Origin: Lachnoclostridium sp. UBA7215
GTDB lineage: Bacteria; Bacillota; Clostridia; Lachnospirales; Lachnospiraceae
NCBI GenBank assembly: GCA_002490465.1
Contig: DKUB01000032.1
Coordinates: 1 to 11,718 of the forward strand
Length of the DNA stretch: 11,718 nt
Reading direction: 5' to 3'
Position numbers and translations under genes: made by a program. The notes below the pieces were generated by a model. It was not told the origin of the DNA. It did no database searches and saw only the letters and a program-made list of their open reading frames with translations. Shown here piece after piece: positions 5,881 to 11,718 of this stretch (within the stretch, counting starts at the first letter, position 1; every line of letters starts with the position of its first letter).

Positions 5881-7665
5881 TTATTTCCCCTCCTTTGCAG
5901 TATTTACTTTCCATTCTGCGCTGCCCTGTGCCGCTTTCCATAATTTCTGGTATTCCCCACAGGTCTGCAGCAATTCTTTATGAGTACCTGTTGCAGCTAA
6001 CTTTCCATGCTCTATTACACAAATCTGGTCAGCATTCATAATCGCAGGGAGTTTGTGGGCAATCACAAATAAGGTTTTTCCCTTTACCAGCTCTGCAATT
6101 GCGGCTTCCATTTTTTCCTCATTTTCCGGGTCAGCATATGCAGTCGCTTCATCAAGTACGATAATAGGGGCATTTTTTAGGATTGCACGAGCCAGAGATA
6201 TACGTTGGCGCTGACCTCCGGAAAGCATCTTGCCCGCATCACCAGCCATTGAACGGATTCCCATCGGCAGTTTTTTAAGAAATTCTAAACACTGTGCTTT
6301 TTTCGCCGCTTCAAGGACTTCTTCATCCGTAGCGTCCGGTTTTCCCATTCGGATATTCTCAAGCAGAGAAGTGTTAAACAAATACTGATCCTGTGCCACA
6401 TAAGAAATCTGGCTGTTTAATGCTTCAAGGCTCATTTCTGTTATTTTCTGCCCTCCGATAGAAATACTTCCCTGCTGTGGGTCATAGTAGTGGATTAACA
6501 GCTTTGCAAGCGTACTTTTCCCGGAACCGGATTCACCGACTAAAGCCGTTTTCTGTCCGGCTTTTACGGTAAAACTGACGTCTATGATAACTTCATCCAT
6601 TGTCACCATTGGCTTTCCATCCGGCCCCGGCTGGGTTTTCTCATATCCAAAAGTGATATGGTCAAAACAAATATCGAGGTTCTTCCCATGAAAAGCATCA
6701 TTTGTCTGCTTTAAAGGCGCAGTTTCCAGCACCTGCTCTAAAGCCGAGATTTTATAGTTAAGCTGTGGCATAGTCGGTAAAAACCCTAATGACTTTAACA
6801 GCGGTATGCCAATGCTAAGCGACAGGCAGAGAATGAGAATCAAATCAGGCAAAGTTGAAAATCCTGAAAGGACGAACCATGCACCCAAAGGCAAGGTAAG
6901 AATAATCGTGCAGGGGAGCAGACTGCTGTAAACCGCCATCCACGGCCATGCCGCTTTGTACCATTCCAGCGTGTAATCCCGATAGTCGGAAATATCCTTG
7001 CGAAAACGCTCATAGGATTCAGCGTCTTTATTAAATACCTTTACAACCTCCATACCGTTGATATATTCGATAATGGTATTGTTCATTTTCTGCCCTGCCA
7101 TATAGTACGGCCCCATTTTCTTCATGCCGACAGAGTACATAATCATCATAGCCGCAAAGCTGACAGGGATTGATGCAAGAGATAATAAAGCCAGTTTCCA
7201 GTCAATGAAGAACATGGCAATATAAATTGCCAATGGAATCATAAGGTTTGCAATTCCTTCCGGCAAGGAATGTGCCAGCAATACTTCCAGACTGTCCACA
7301 TCATCCACAAACAGCTTTTTAATCGTACCCGTTCCCTTGTCCTGGATAAATCCGAGCGGCAGGGATTCAAAGCGTTTCTGCAGGGCTGTACGCAGCCTGA
7401 GCAGGGTATTGTAAGCCGCTTTATGGGAAACATTCAGCCCCCATCCATAAAGAACCGCCTGCAAAACCAGACAAATCAAAACCCCAATTACCCGTGAAGT
7501 TACATAACCACTCCCCACAGTTTCACCCATAATAAGCGGTGAAATCACCTGATAAGCCAGCACAAAAGGCAGAACACCCATAAGGACGCTAAGAAGCACA
7601 ATAAAAGTTGCACGGTATAAGTCCTTTTTGTGCGGCCCTGCATACTCAAATACTTTTTTGAACAT
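5881..7665 (-). CDS. ABC half-transporter (membrane + ATPase), IrtA/YbtP-like partner
   Basis: This 594-residue half-transporter has six membrane helices (about 15-300) followed by an ATPase domain. It carries Walker A GESGSGKS (377-384), signature LSGGQRQR (481-488), Walker B VLDEATAYAD with Asp505 and Glu506, and H-loop His537, so this subunit also keeps all catalytic residues. The coupling region GTGTIKKLFVDDVDSLEVLL followed by AHSLPEG resembles the corresponding segment of the IrtA/IrtB/YbtP clade. There is no N-terminal siderophore-interaction (FAD) domain like that of mycobacterial IrtA. The ATG at 7665 has GGAGG 7 bases upstream and starts 14 bp after the ECF ATPase stop, so it is in the same operon. 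It probably pairs with the next gene to move an iron chelate or similar ligand. Confidence 0.9.
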   Translation of the reverse strand: MFKKVFEYAGPHKKDLYRATFIVLLSVLMGVLPFVLAYQVISPLIMGETVGSGYVTSRVIGVLICLVLQAVLYGWGLNVSHKAAYNTLLRLRTALQKRFESLPLGFIQDKGTGTIKKLFVDDVDSLEVLLAHSLPEGIANLMIPLAIYIAMFFIDWKLALLSLASIPVSFAAMMIMYSVGMKKMGPYYMAGQKMNNTIIEYINGMEVVKVFNKDAESYERFRKDISDYRDYTLEWYKAAWPWMAVYSSLLPCTIILTLPLGAWFVLSGFSTLPDLILILCLSLSIGIPLLKSLGFLPTMPQLNYKISALEQVLETAPLKQTNDAFHGKNLDICFDHITFGYEKTQPGPDGKPMVTMDEVIIDVSFTVKAGQKTALVGESGSGKSTLAKLLIHYYDPQQGSISIGGQKITEMSLEALNSQISYVAQDQYLFNTSLLENIRMGKPDATDEEVLEAAKKAQCLEFLKKLPMGIRSMAGDAGKMLSGGQRQRISLARAILKNAPIIVLDEATAYADPENEEKMEAAIAELVKGKTLFVIAHKLPAIMNADQICVIEHGKLAATGTHKELLQTCGEYQKLWKAAQGSAEWKVNTAKEGK

Positions 7666-7679
7666 AACAAAACCTCCAA

Positions 7680-9146
7680 TCAGTTAAAATATTGTTTTGA
7701 AAGCGACAACAGGATTTCCGGCGTCAGGATTTGATTTTTTATGGAATCCTGCCCGTCAAGCTGCAGCACTTCCGAACAAGTGCGGGTAATAAATTCAAAA
7801 TCATGCGATACTACAAAAATGATAACTCCTGCACCTGCAAGCTGCTCAATCAGGCGGCTGACACGCACCATTGAATCGTAATCAAGTCCGCTGGTTGGTT
7901 CATCAAAGTAAATTACCGGACTATCCTTGACAATAGCTGCGCCAATCGTTACCCGCTGTTTTTGACCGCCCGACAGAGATGCCGGGTGACATTCCCGATA
8001 AGCGTTAAGTTCCAGTGCATCCAAAGTTTCCGTGACCTTTTCTGCACAATCCTCTTTCATGCCCAATGACAATTCTTCTTCCACACTGCTTGCGAAAAGC
8101 TGATAATCCGTATCCTGCATCACAAGATAGGATAAGTTTCTTCTCTGGCGAGGAGATAGCTTTTTCCCGTTATAATAAACAGCTCCGCTTTTTTCTTTTA
8201 ACAGCCCTGTCATAATCGAAAGTAATGTAGTCTTTCCAGCACCGTTATGGCCTAAAATTCCAATTACATCACCCCCATGCGCTTCAAAATTGATATTCCG
8301 CAAAATATCCGGTTCCTTCCTATATGCAAAAGAAAGACCTTCCACTTTCAGAACACTGCCGGATTCATGGACATTTAATTTTGCCTTGTATTCCCTTGCA
8401 TCCCGTTCCGGATAAACTGTCCGTAATCCGTAAGAAATGCGTATTCCATCAGGTATCCTGCAAAATTGTTCTCTTGTAAACTCCTGCTTAATTCCGCCCT
8501 TTTGAATGAGAAACGCTCGGTCAACCAATTCTTTTAAATAGTAAAAGCGATGCTCCACGACAAGAATTGTATATCCATCCTGTTTTAAATGTTTCATTAT
8601 CTCCGCCAGCCGTTTTGTAGCATCATAATCCAGATTCGCCGATGGCTCGTCAAAAATATATACTTTGGGCAAAAGTGCATAGACAGAGCCAATCGCTATC
8701 TGCTGCTTCTCCCCACTGGACAGATCAAAAATACTGCGGTTCAGATAACCTGACAGCTTTAAATCCGTTACCGATTTTGCAATACGGTCAATCGTCTTTT
8801 CACGGGAGAATCCCATATTTTCACACCCAAAAGCAAGTTCCCGTGTGGTGTCTGTCATAAAAAACTGAGAACGTGGGTCTTGAAAAACAGTTCCTACCTT
8901 GCCAGCCAATTCAGACGGTTTTAATTCCAACAGAGATTGTCCGTCAAGTGAAATATTTCCCTTTATTTCTCCGGGATAGAAATGTGGAATCAACCCATTC
9001 AAAGAACGGATCAGTGTTGTTTTTCCGCACCCACTCCGCCCTGTCAGTAAAATAAGCTCTCCTGTCTGGACGGTCAGGTTAATATCCCTTAATGTAAACT
9101 CATCTCTTTCCTCATAGCGGAAAGAAAAATTTTCAAATGTTATCAT
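7680..9146 (-). CDS. ECF transporter double ATPase subunit (two fused CbiO-type domains)
   Basis: This 488-residue energising subunit contains two ATPase domains in one chain, in place of separate EcfA and EcfA'. Domain 1 has Walker A GRSGCGKT (36-43), Q-loop VFQDPRSQFF (Gln89), signature LSSGE (142-146), Walker B FDEP (Asp166, Glu167) and His199. Domain 2 has Walker A GHNGAGKT (299-306), Gln344, LSGGQKQR (391-398), FDEP (Asp415, Glu416) and His448. The first signature is a variant (LSSGE) and the second is canonical. The start is the ATG at 9146, two bases after the T-subunit stop, with GGAGG 8 bases upstream; in-frame ATGs farther upstream overlap the T gene and lack a site. It forms the cytoplasmic motor for the adjacent S and T subunits. 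Confidence 0.93.
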   Translation of the reverse strand: MITFENFSFRYEERDEFTLRDINLTVQTGELILLTGRSGCGKTTLIRSLNGLIPHFYPGEIKGNISLDGQSLLELKPSELAGKVGTVFQDPRSQFFMTDTTRELAFGCENMGFSREKTIDRIAKSVTDLKLSGYLNRSIFDLSSGEKQQIAIGSVYALLPKVYIFDEPSANLDYDATKRLAEIMKHLKQDGYTILVVEHRFYYLKELVDRAFLIQKGGIKQEFTREQFCRIPDGIRISYGLRTVYPERDAREYKAKLNVHESGSVLKVEGLSFAYRKEPDILRNINFEAHGGDVIGILGHNGAGKTTLLSIMTGLLKEKSGAVYYNGKKLSPRQRRNLSYLVMQDTDYQLFASSVEEELSLGMKEDCAEKVTETLDALELNAYRECHPASLSGGQKQRVTIGAAIVKDSPVIYFDEPTSGLDYDSMVRVSRLIEQLAGAGVIIFVVSHDFEFITRTCSEVLQLDGQDSIKNQILTPEILLSLSKQYFN

Positions 9147-9148
9147 GG

Positions 9149-9919
9149 CTATACCCTCCATATGATAATTTCCCCGATAGAGGTATAGTCGAGGAACAAA
9201 AGAGCTGCCAAAAAAGCAATCCCTGAAATTGTTACGGCATATTCCAGCCACGAAAAGCGGACATGGTTCAGTGCATACCTTTTTTCCTCTAACTCCAATC
9301 CACGTGTTGTGCCAGACGCAGCAAGTTCATCCGTCACTTTCAGGCAGCGCATCAACAACGGTACCAAAATGTATTCAACTGTGGAAATCGGGTGAATGAT
9401 TCGTTTCCAAAAGGTATCACTAATGCCCCGGATATCCATTGTGTTGCGGATCATACGGTATTCAATCCGCAGAGTAGGTATGTACCGGAACATAACCACC
9501 AGTGGAATTGTGACAGATTGCGGGAGACGCATACGCTGCAATGATACCATGAGGTCATCCATGTGCGTCGTTCGCAAAGTCCATATCCCCATCATGGCAA
9601 TAGGAACCAGTTTCAAAATAGTTACACCAAACACACTCATGATCACGCTTAACACAGGAATAGAAACATAACGCAGCAAAGCATTGAGATAAGCGACAAT
9701 GATGTAAAAAATCAGCATTTTTACCGCCCATCTAACGCCATTCCCGATAGCTATAAATAATGCTAATGTAACAACCAATATCAGGCTGACTACTTCTCCA
9801 TTTAGAAAATAGCTGATGCAGCCAATCAAAATCAACAATGCCGCTTTACAGCGTGGGTCTAAAGCCGCTGTTCTTTTAAATTGTTTTTGTATAATAAGTT
9901 TCTTTATATTTTCTTCCAT
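9149..9919 (-). CDS. ECF transporter transmembrane coupling subunit (T component, CbiQ-like)
   Basis: This 256-residue membrane protein couples ATP hydrolysis to the substrate-binding S subunit. Several hydrophobic helices in the first half are followed by the long cytoplasmic coupling helices that carry the two signature motifs, here NTMDIRGI (about 160-166) and AASGTTRGLE (about 200-209). These correspond to the Ala-X-X-X-Arg-Gly-type motifs of EcfT that dock on the ATPases; the Arg-Gly pairs are conserved. ALDPRCKAALLIL near the N-terminus is also typical. The ATG at 9919 is chosen because of GGAGG just upstream. An upstream ATG at 10042 would overlap the S-gene end and run through the hairpin at 9936-9963. 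The stop is two bases before the ATPase ATG, so the two are translationally coupled. Confidence 0.92.
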   Translation of the reverse strand: MEENIKKLIIQKQFKRTAALDPRCKAALLILIGCISYFLNGEVVSLILVVTLALFIAIGNGVRWAVKMLIFYIIVAYLNALLRYVSIPVLSVIMSVFGVTILKLVPIAMMGIWTLRTTHMDDLMVSLQRMRLPQSVTIPLVVMFRYIPTLRIEYRMIRNTMDIRGISDTFWKRIIHPISTVEYILVPLLMRCLKVTDELAASGTTRGLELEEKRYALNHVRFSWLEYAVTISGIAFLAALLFLDYTSIGEIIIWRV

Positions 9920-9935
9920 GCTGTCCTCCAATGTT

Positions 9936-9963
9936 AAGCGGGGCTGACATTTCAGCCCCGCTT
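9936..9963 (-). other. GC-rich perfect hairpin between the ECF S and T genes
   Basis: AAGCGGGGCTGA (9936-9947) pairs perfectly with TCAGCCCCGCTT (9952-9963) around a four-base loop, making a 12-bp stem. It lies in the 106-bp gap between S and T and ends about 6 bp before the T ribosome binding site. In the transcribed direction it is followed by AACATT rather than a U-run, so termination would be weak. It is more likely to protect the 3' end of an S transcript or act as a partial attenuator, giving more S than T and A subunits. Confidence 0.65.
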
Positions 9964-10025
9964 TCATATTCAGGCAGTCCACCGACAAAATCATGTGTCT
10001 GTCATACATTCGGAGCTTTACGCTG

Positions 10026-10631
10026 TTACTTAGCTGATACAAGTCCTGCCTTGATAAAATGTTTCTTCAATGTTTTCTGCCCAATATAACCGCCAAGCAG
10101 ACCGCCAAGCAATCCGGCAGCTACAATGACAACTGGCATAAATCCAGATGTTATTTTAATCATGCCGTCTATGTATTCCTGTGCAATATTATTTTTCTCC
10201 ATTGCCCCTACAAAAGCGTTTCGCAGAAAACTCATGGGGCCGACAATCGCTCCGAAAGCGAAAATGCCACTGAAAATTGTATAAGCGATTATCATGGATT
10301 TCATAGTAACTTCGCTTATGCCCATAATCAAAAAATCACAAATCACACCACCGATAATCAGCGCAACCGGAATCAGCCAGAATCCGCCGACCAGCAGAAA
10401 CAGAATGCCCTGAATTGTGCCGCAGATAACAAAGACACCTTTCTTTGGCACTTTTGCTAACAGCAGCATCATCACAATTCCATTTGGGATTGCCACGACA
10501 GCAGGGTAAAATACGTTGGTGACAGGGCCGGCGATACTCATTACTGTGCTGATAATCATGCAGATAATCCACATGAGGGCAGTCAGGACGCCGATCAGGA
10601 TAAAATCTTTTGCATTTAATTTTTTGTTCAT
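10026..10631 (-). CDS. ECF transporter substrate-binding subunit (MptB/Trep_Strep-type S component)
   Basis: This is a 201-residue, almost wholly hydrophobic protein with about six membrane helices (near 10-33, 36-60, 65-82, 86-104, 112-132 and 162-185). It has the S-component start KLNAKDFILIGVLTALMW, and the overall pattern matches the MptB family (TIGR02185, Trep_Strep). S components bind the substrate and sit in the membrane with T and A. Related systems are linked to heme or metallophore uptake in Gram-positives, but the ligand cannot be read from sequence. The ATG at 10631 is preceded by AGGAGG; an upstream ATG at 10700 would begin inside the inverted repeat and has no site. It is the first gene of the transport operon, after the regulatory region at 10632-10764. 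Confidence 0.88.
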   Translation of the reverse strand: MNKKLNAKDFILIGVLTALMWIICMIISTVMSIAGPVTNVFYPAVVAIPNGIVMMLLLAKVPKKGVFVICGTIQGILFLLVGGFWLIPVALIIGGVICDFLIMGISEVTMKSMIIAYTIFSGIFAFGAIVGPMSFLRNAFVGAMEKNNIAQEYIDGMIKITSGFMPVVIVAAGLLGGLLGGYIGQKTLKKHFIKAGLVSAK

Positions 10632-10647
10632 GTTCGTTCCTCCTAAA

Positions 10648-10697
10648 ATAAAATGTGTGTCGAAGTTAGTTTTCTCTAACCACGACACACATTTTAT
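10648..10697 (-). terminator. Long inverted repeat before the ECF operon: AraC-gene terminator and/or operator
   Basis: A 15-bp perfect arm (10648-10662, containing AAAATGTGTGTCG) pairs with 10683-10697 (containing CGACACACATTTT). An inner stem GTTAG (10665-10669)/CTAAC (10676-10680) surrounds a six-base loop. Read leftward it is followed by TTTTATTTTA and then the AGGAGG site of the S gene, so for transcripts coming from the AraC gene it could work as an intrinsic terminator. The outer right arm also contains the candidate -10 box, so transcripts starting there would lack most of the 5' arm and escape termination. Confidence 0.6.
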
Positions 10698-10719
10698 CAA
10701 TTTCTATTAACAAATCCAA
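10691..10719 (-). promoter_or_regulatory. Candidate promoter of the ECF/ABC operon
   Basis: On the minus strand a -35-like TTGGAT (10719 to 10714) is separated by exactly 17 bases from a -10-like TAAAAT (10696 to 10691). Transcription would begin near 10684 and give a leader of about 53 bases before the S-gene ATG. The -35 departs from TTGACA at two positions, as is common for activator-dependent promoters. This is a prediction from sequence only. Confidence 0.5.
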
Positions 10720-10752
10720 CCCAAAACCGATTTCATTCTACCCAAAATCAGT
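10714..10752 (-). promoter_or_regulatory. Two direct repeats 21 bp apart, probable AraC/PchR binding sites
   Basis: On the minus strand ACTGATTTTGGGTAGAAT (10752-10735) and ATCGGTTTTGGGTTGGAT (10731-10714) agree at 13 of 18 positions and share TTTTGGGT exactly. The offset is 21 bp, two DNA turns, and the downstream copy covers the candidate -35 box. AraC-family activators typically bind two same-direction half-sites about 21 bp apart next to or overlapping -35. The gene for such a regulator lies immediately upstream. Binding by that protein is inference. Confidence 0.55.
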
Positions 10753-10764
10753 ATTTTTTCCCTT

Positions 10765-11718
10765 TTATCCTATCATATTTTCAGTTCTATAGTTTTTAGG
10801 TATTACACCATATTTCTTTTTAAATGCTGCGGCAAAGTTGCTTGGTTTGGAATACCCTACCAATGTCGCAACCTGGCTTACATTCAAATTACTTTCCAAA
10901 AGCAGACCTGCCGCCTTTTCCAGCCGCTGATCAATGATGTATGCATGAACCGACATTCCGAACATGGAAGAAAAGCCCTTTGTCAGTTTTGAAGTACTGA
11001 TATTAACTTTCCTCGCCAGTTCTTCACAGCCTGGAGCAAACGCAAGCTGGCTGTCAATAATTCTTTTTGCCTCAACGATTGCATCTCGGTCACTTTTTGA
11101 TATACAAAGATAATTTGTTGCAAGAATGCTTAGTTCCAATACTTCACTCAAATATACGGACAGTAATTCAAAAATCTTGCTTTCAAGAAATAGATAGCCT
11201 AAACCACCTCGATAGTTTGTAAAATCTTTTAACTCTGCAAAAATATGTTCCATGTATGGAGTGATAGACACCTTTGAGATTCCATTCAGCAATTTTTTCT
11301 CATATGCGTCGATTTCACTGTCCTCAAAATAATCATTCAAAATCTTATTAAAATAAGACAAGGGTATTTTTACATTTTTGAAAATAAAATCACTTTTTGA
11401 GGAATAGCAAAGTCTTTCCATTTTACCATGTCCATGGTAAATACAAGATTCTCCCTGTTGCATTTCTATGCTTTGTTGTTGATCTGCAATATTCCATGAA
11501 ACACCTTCATTCAGGCAAAATAGTATTTGCACATAATCCTCGCTACTTATTCCCTGAACATTAGTATCAGAATAATAATTCATATGCCAATCCGAAAAAA
11601 CAGCCCCCTGTTTTGTCACAACCTGCGAAATAATTCCTGTTCCCATATCTGCCGGAATATCTATCGTTATGGTCTGGTGACTGTCCATGTATGTCTGAAA
11701 GCTCCCCTGCATAGACAA
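10765..11718 (-). CDS. AraC/PchR-like transcriptional regulator (5' end uncertain, at window edge)
   Basis: The frame is open to the right edge, so the gene may begin outside the window. Possible starts inside are TTG at 11718 or ATG at 11712, and no ribosome binding site can be judged. From the TTG there are 317 residues. The N-terminal ~200 residues form a probable ligand-sensing domain. The C-terminal ~95 residues are a classic AraC DNA-binding domain with two helix-turn-helices: CEELARKVNISTSKLTKGFS (about 231-250) and VSQVATLVGYSKPSNFAAAF followed by KKKYGVIPKNYR (about 280-311). The pattern KLTKGFSSMFGMSVHAYIID resembles PchR/YbtA-type regulators, which sense siderophores and activate uptake genes. 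It is in the same orientation as, and 133 bp upstream of, the ECF operon, with matching direct repeats between them. The gene looks more AT-rich than the transporter genes. Confidence 0.88.
   Translation of the reverse strand: MSMQGSFQTYMDSHQTITIDIPADMGTGIISQVVTKQGAVFSDWHMNYYSDTNVQGISSEDYVQILFCLNEGVSWNIADQQQSIEMQQGESCIYHGHGKMERLCYSSKSDFIFKNVKIPLSYFNKILNDYFEDSEIDAYEKKLLNGISKVSITPYMEHIFAELKDFTNYRGGLGYLFLESKIFELLSVYLSEVLELSILATNYLCISKSDRDAIVEAKRIIDSQLAFAPGCEELARKVNISTSKLTKGFSSMFGMSVHAYIIDQRLEKAAGLLLESNLNVSQVATLVGYSKPSNFAAAFKKKYGVIPKNYRTENMIG

Noticed and set aside
9920..10042. Extended start for the ECF T gene
   Set aside because: It would translate through the GC-rich hairpin and overlap the end of the S gene; MEENIKKL at 9919 has a GGAGG site.
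10632..10700. Extended start for the ECF S gene
   Set aside because: It would begin in the inverted repeat without a ribosome binding site; the ATG at 10631 follows AGGAGG.
10632..10764. Riboswitch (cobalamin, thiamine or other) before the ECF operon
   Set aside because: The gap is only 133 bp and is explained by direct repeats, a promoter and one simple hairpin; no multi-stem conserved riboswitch core was seen.
1..11718. CRISPR array, tRNA or rRNA genes, insertion sequence ends or attachment sites
   Set aside because: No regularly spaced repeats, cloverleaf, rRNA-like stretch, transposase or integrase frame was seen; element ends must lie outside the window.

Overview
The window looks like part of a Tn1549-type integrative conjugative element (ICE) from a low-to-moderate GC Gram-positive bacterium, most likely a gut Clostridia/Lachnospiraceae or Clostridioides-like host. 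This is inferred from the relaxase C-terminal tail at the left edge, near-perfect AGGAGG ribosome binding sites before almost every gene, and protein families typical of Firmicutes. The host species cannot be named from the sequence alone.

Layout. On the + strand at the left are the 3' end of a relaxase gene (2-244), a hairpin terminator whose U-tract faces the minus strand (255-305), and a small XRE-family regulator (465-794). A bidirectional hairpin terminator (818-845) separates these from the cargo. Everything from 918 to the right edge is on the minus strand. In order of transcription (right to left) it encodes: an AraC/PchR-like regulator (10765-11718, 5' end uncertain); an ECF transporter as S (10026-10631), T (9149-9919) and a fused double ATPase A (7680-9146); two ABC half-transporters with exporter fold of the IrtA/IrtB-YbtP/YbtQ type (5881-7665 and 4135-5880); a DtxR/MntR-family metalloregulator (3743-4123); a MATE efflux pump (2292-3665); a 43-residue single-span membrane protein (2098-2229); and a cyclopropane fatty acid synthase (918-2081). 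Gaps from the S gene to cfa are 0 to about 106 bp, so this is probably one long operon with internal modulation.

How it may work. The regulator types (PchR-like AraC plus DtxR) and transporter types (ECF plus IrtAB/YbtPQ-like pair) are those seen with uptake of iron chelates such as siderophores or heme. From memory, the transport half of the equibactin locus on the Streptococcus equi element ICESe2 and the streptococcal sia heme operon combine ECF and exporter-fold ABC genes in a similar way. No siderophore biosynthesis gene (NRPS, PKS or salicylate synthase) is present in the window, so a plausible reading is a mobile module for taking up a metallophore or tetrapyrrole made by others. MATE and Cfa would then be accessory efflux and membrane functions. 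The substrate is inference.

The most informative non-coding region is 10632-10764, between the AraC gene and the ECF genes. It holds two 18-bp direct repeats exactly 21 bp apart, the nearer one overlapping a candidate -35 box. The matching -10 box lies inside one arm of a 15-bp inverted repeat that could also terminate the AraC transcript. This is the layout expected for AraC-type activation.
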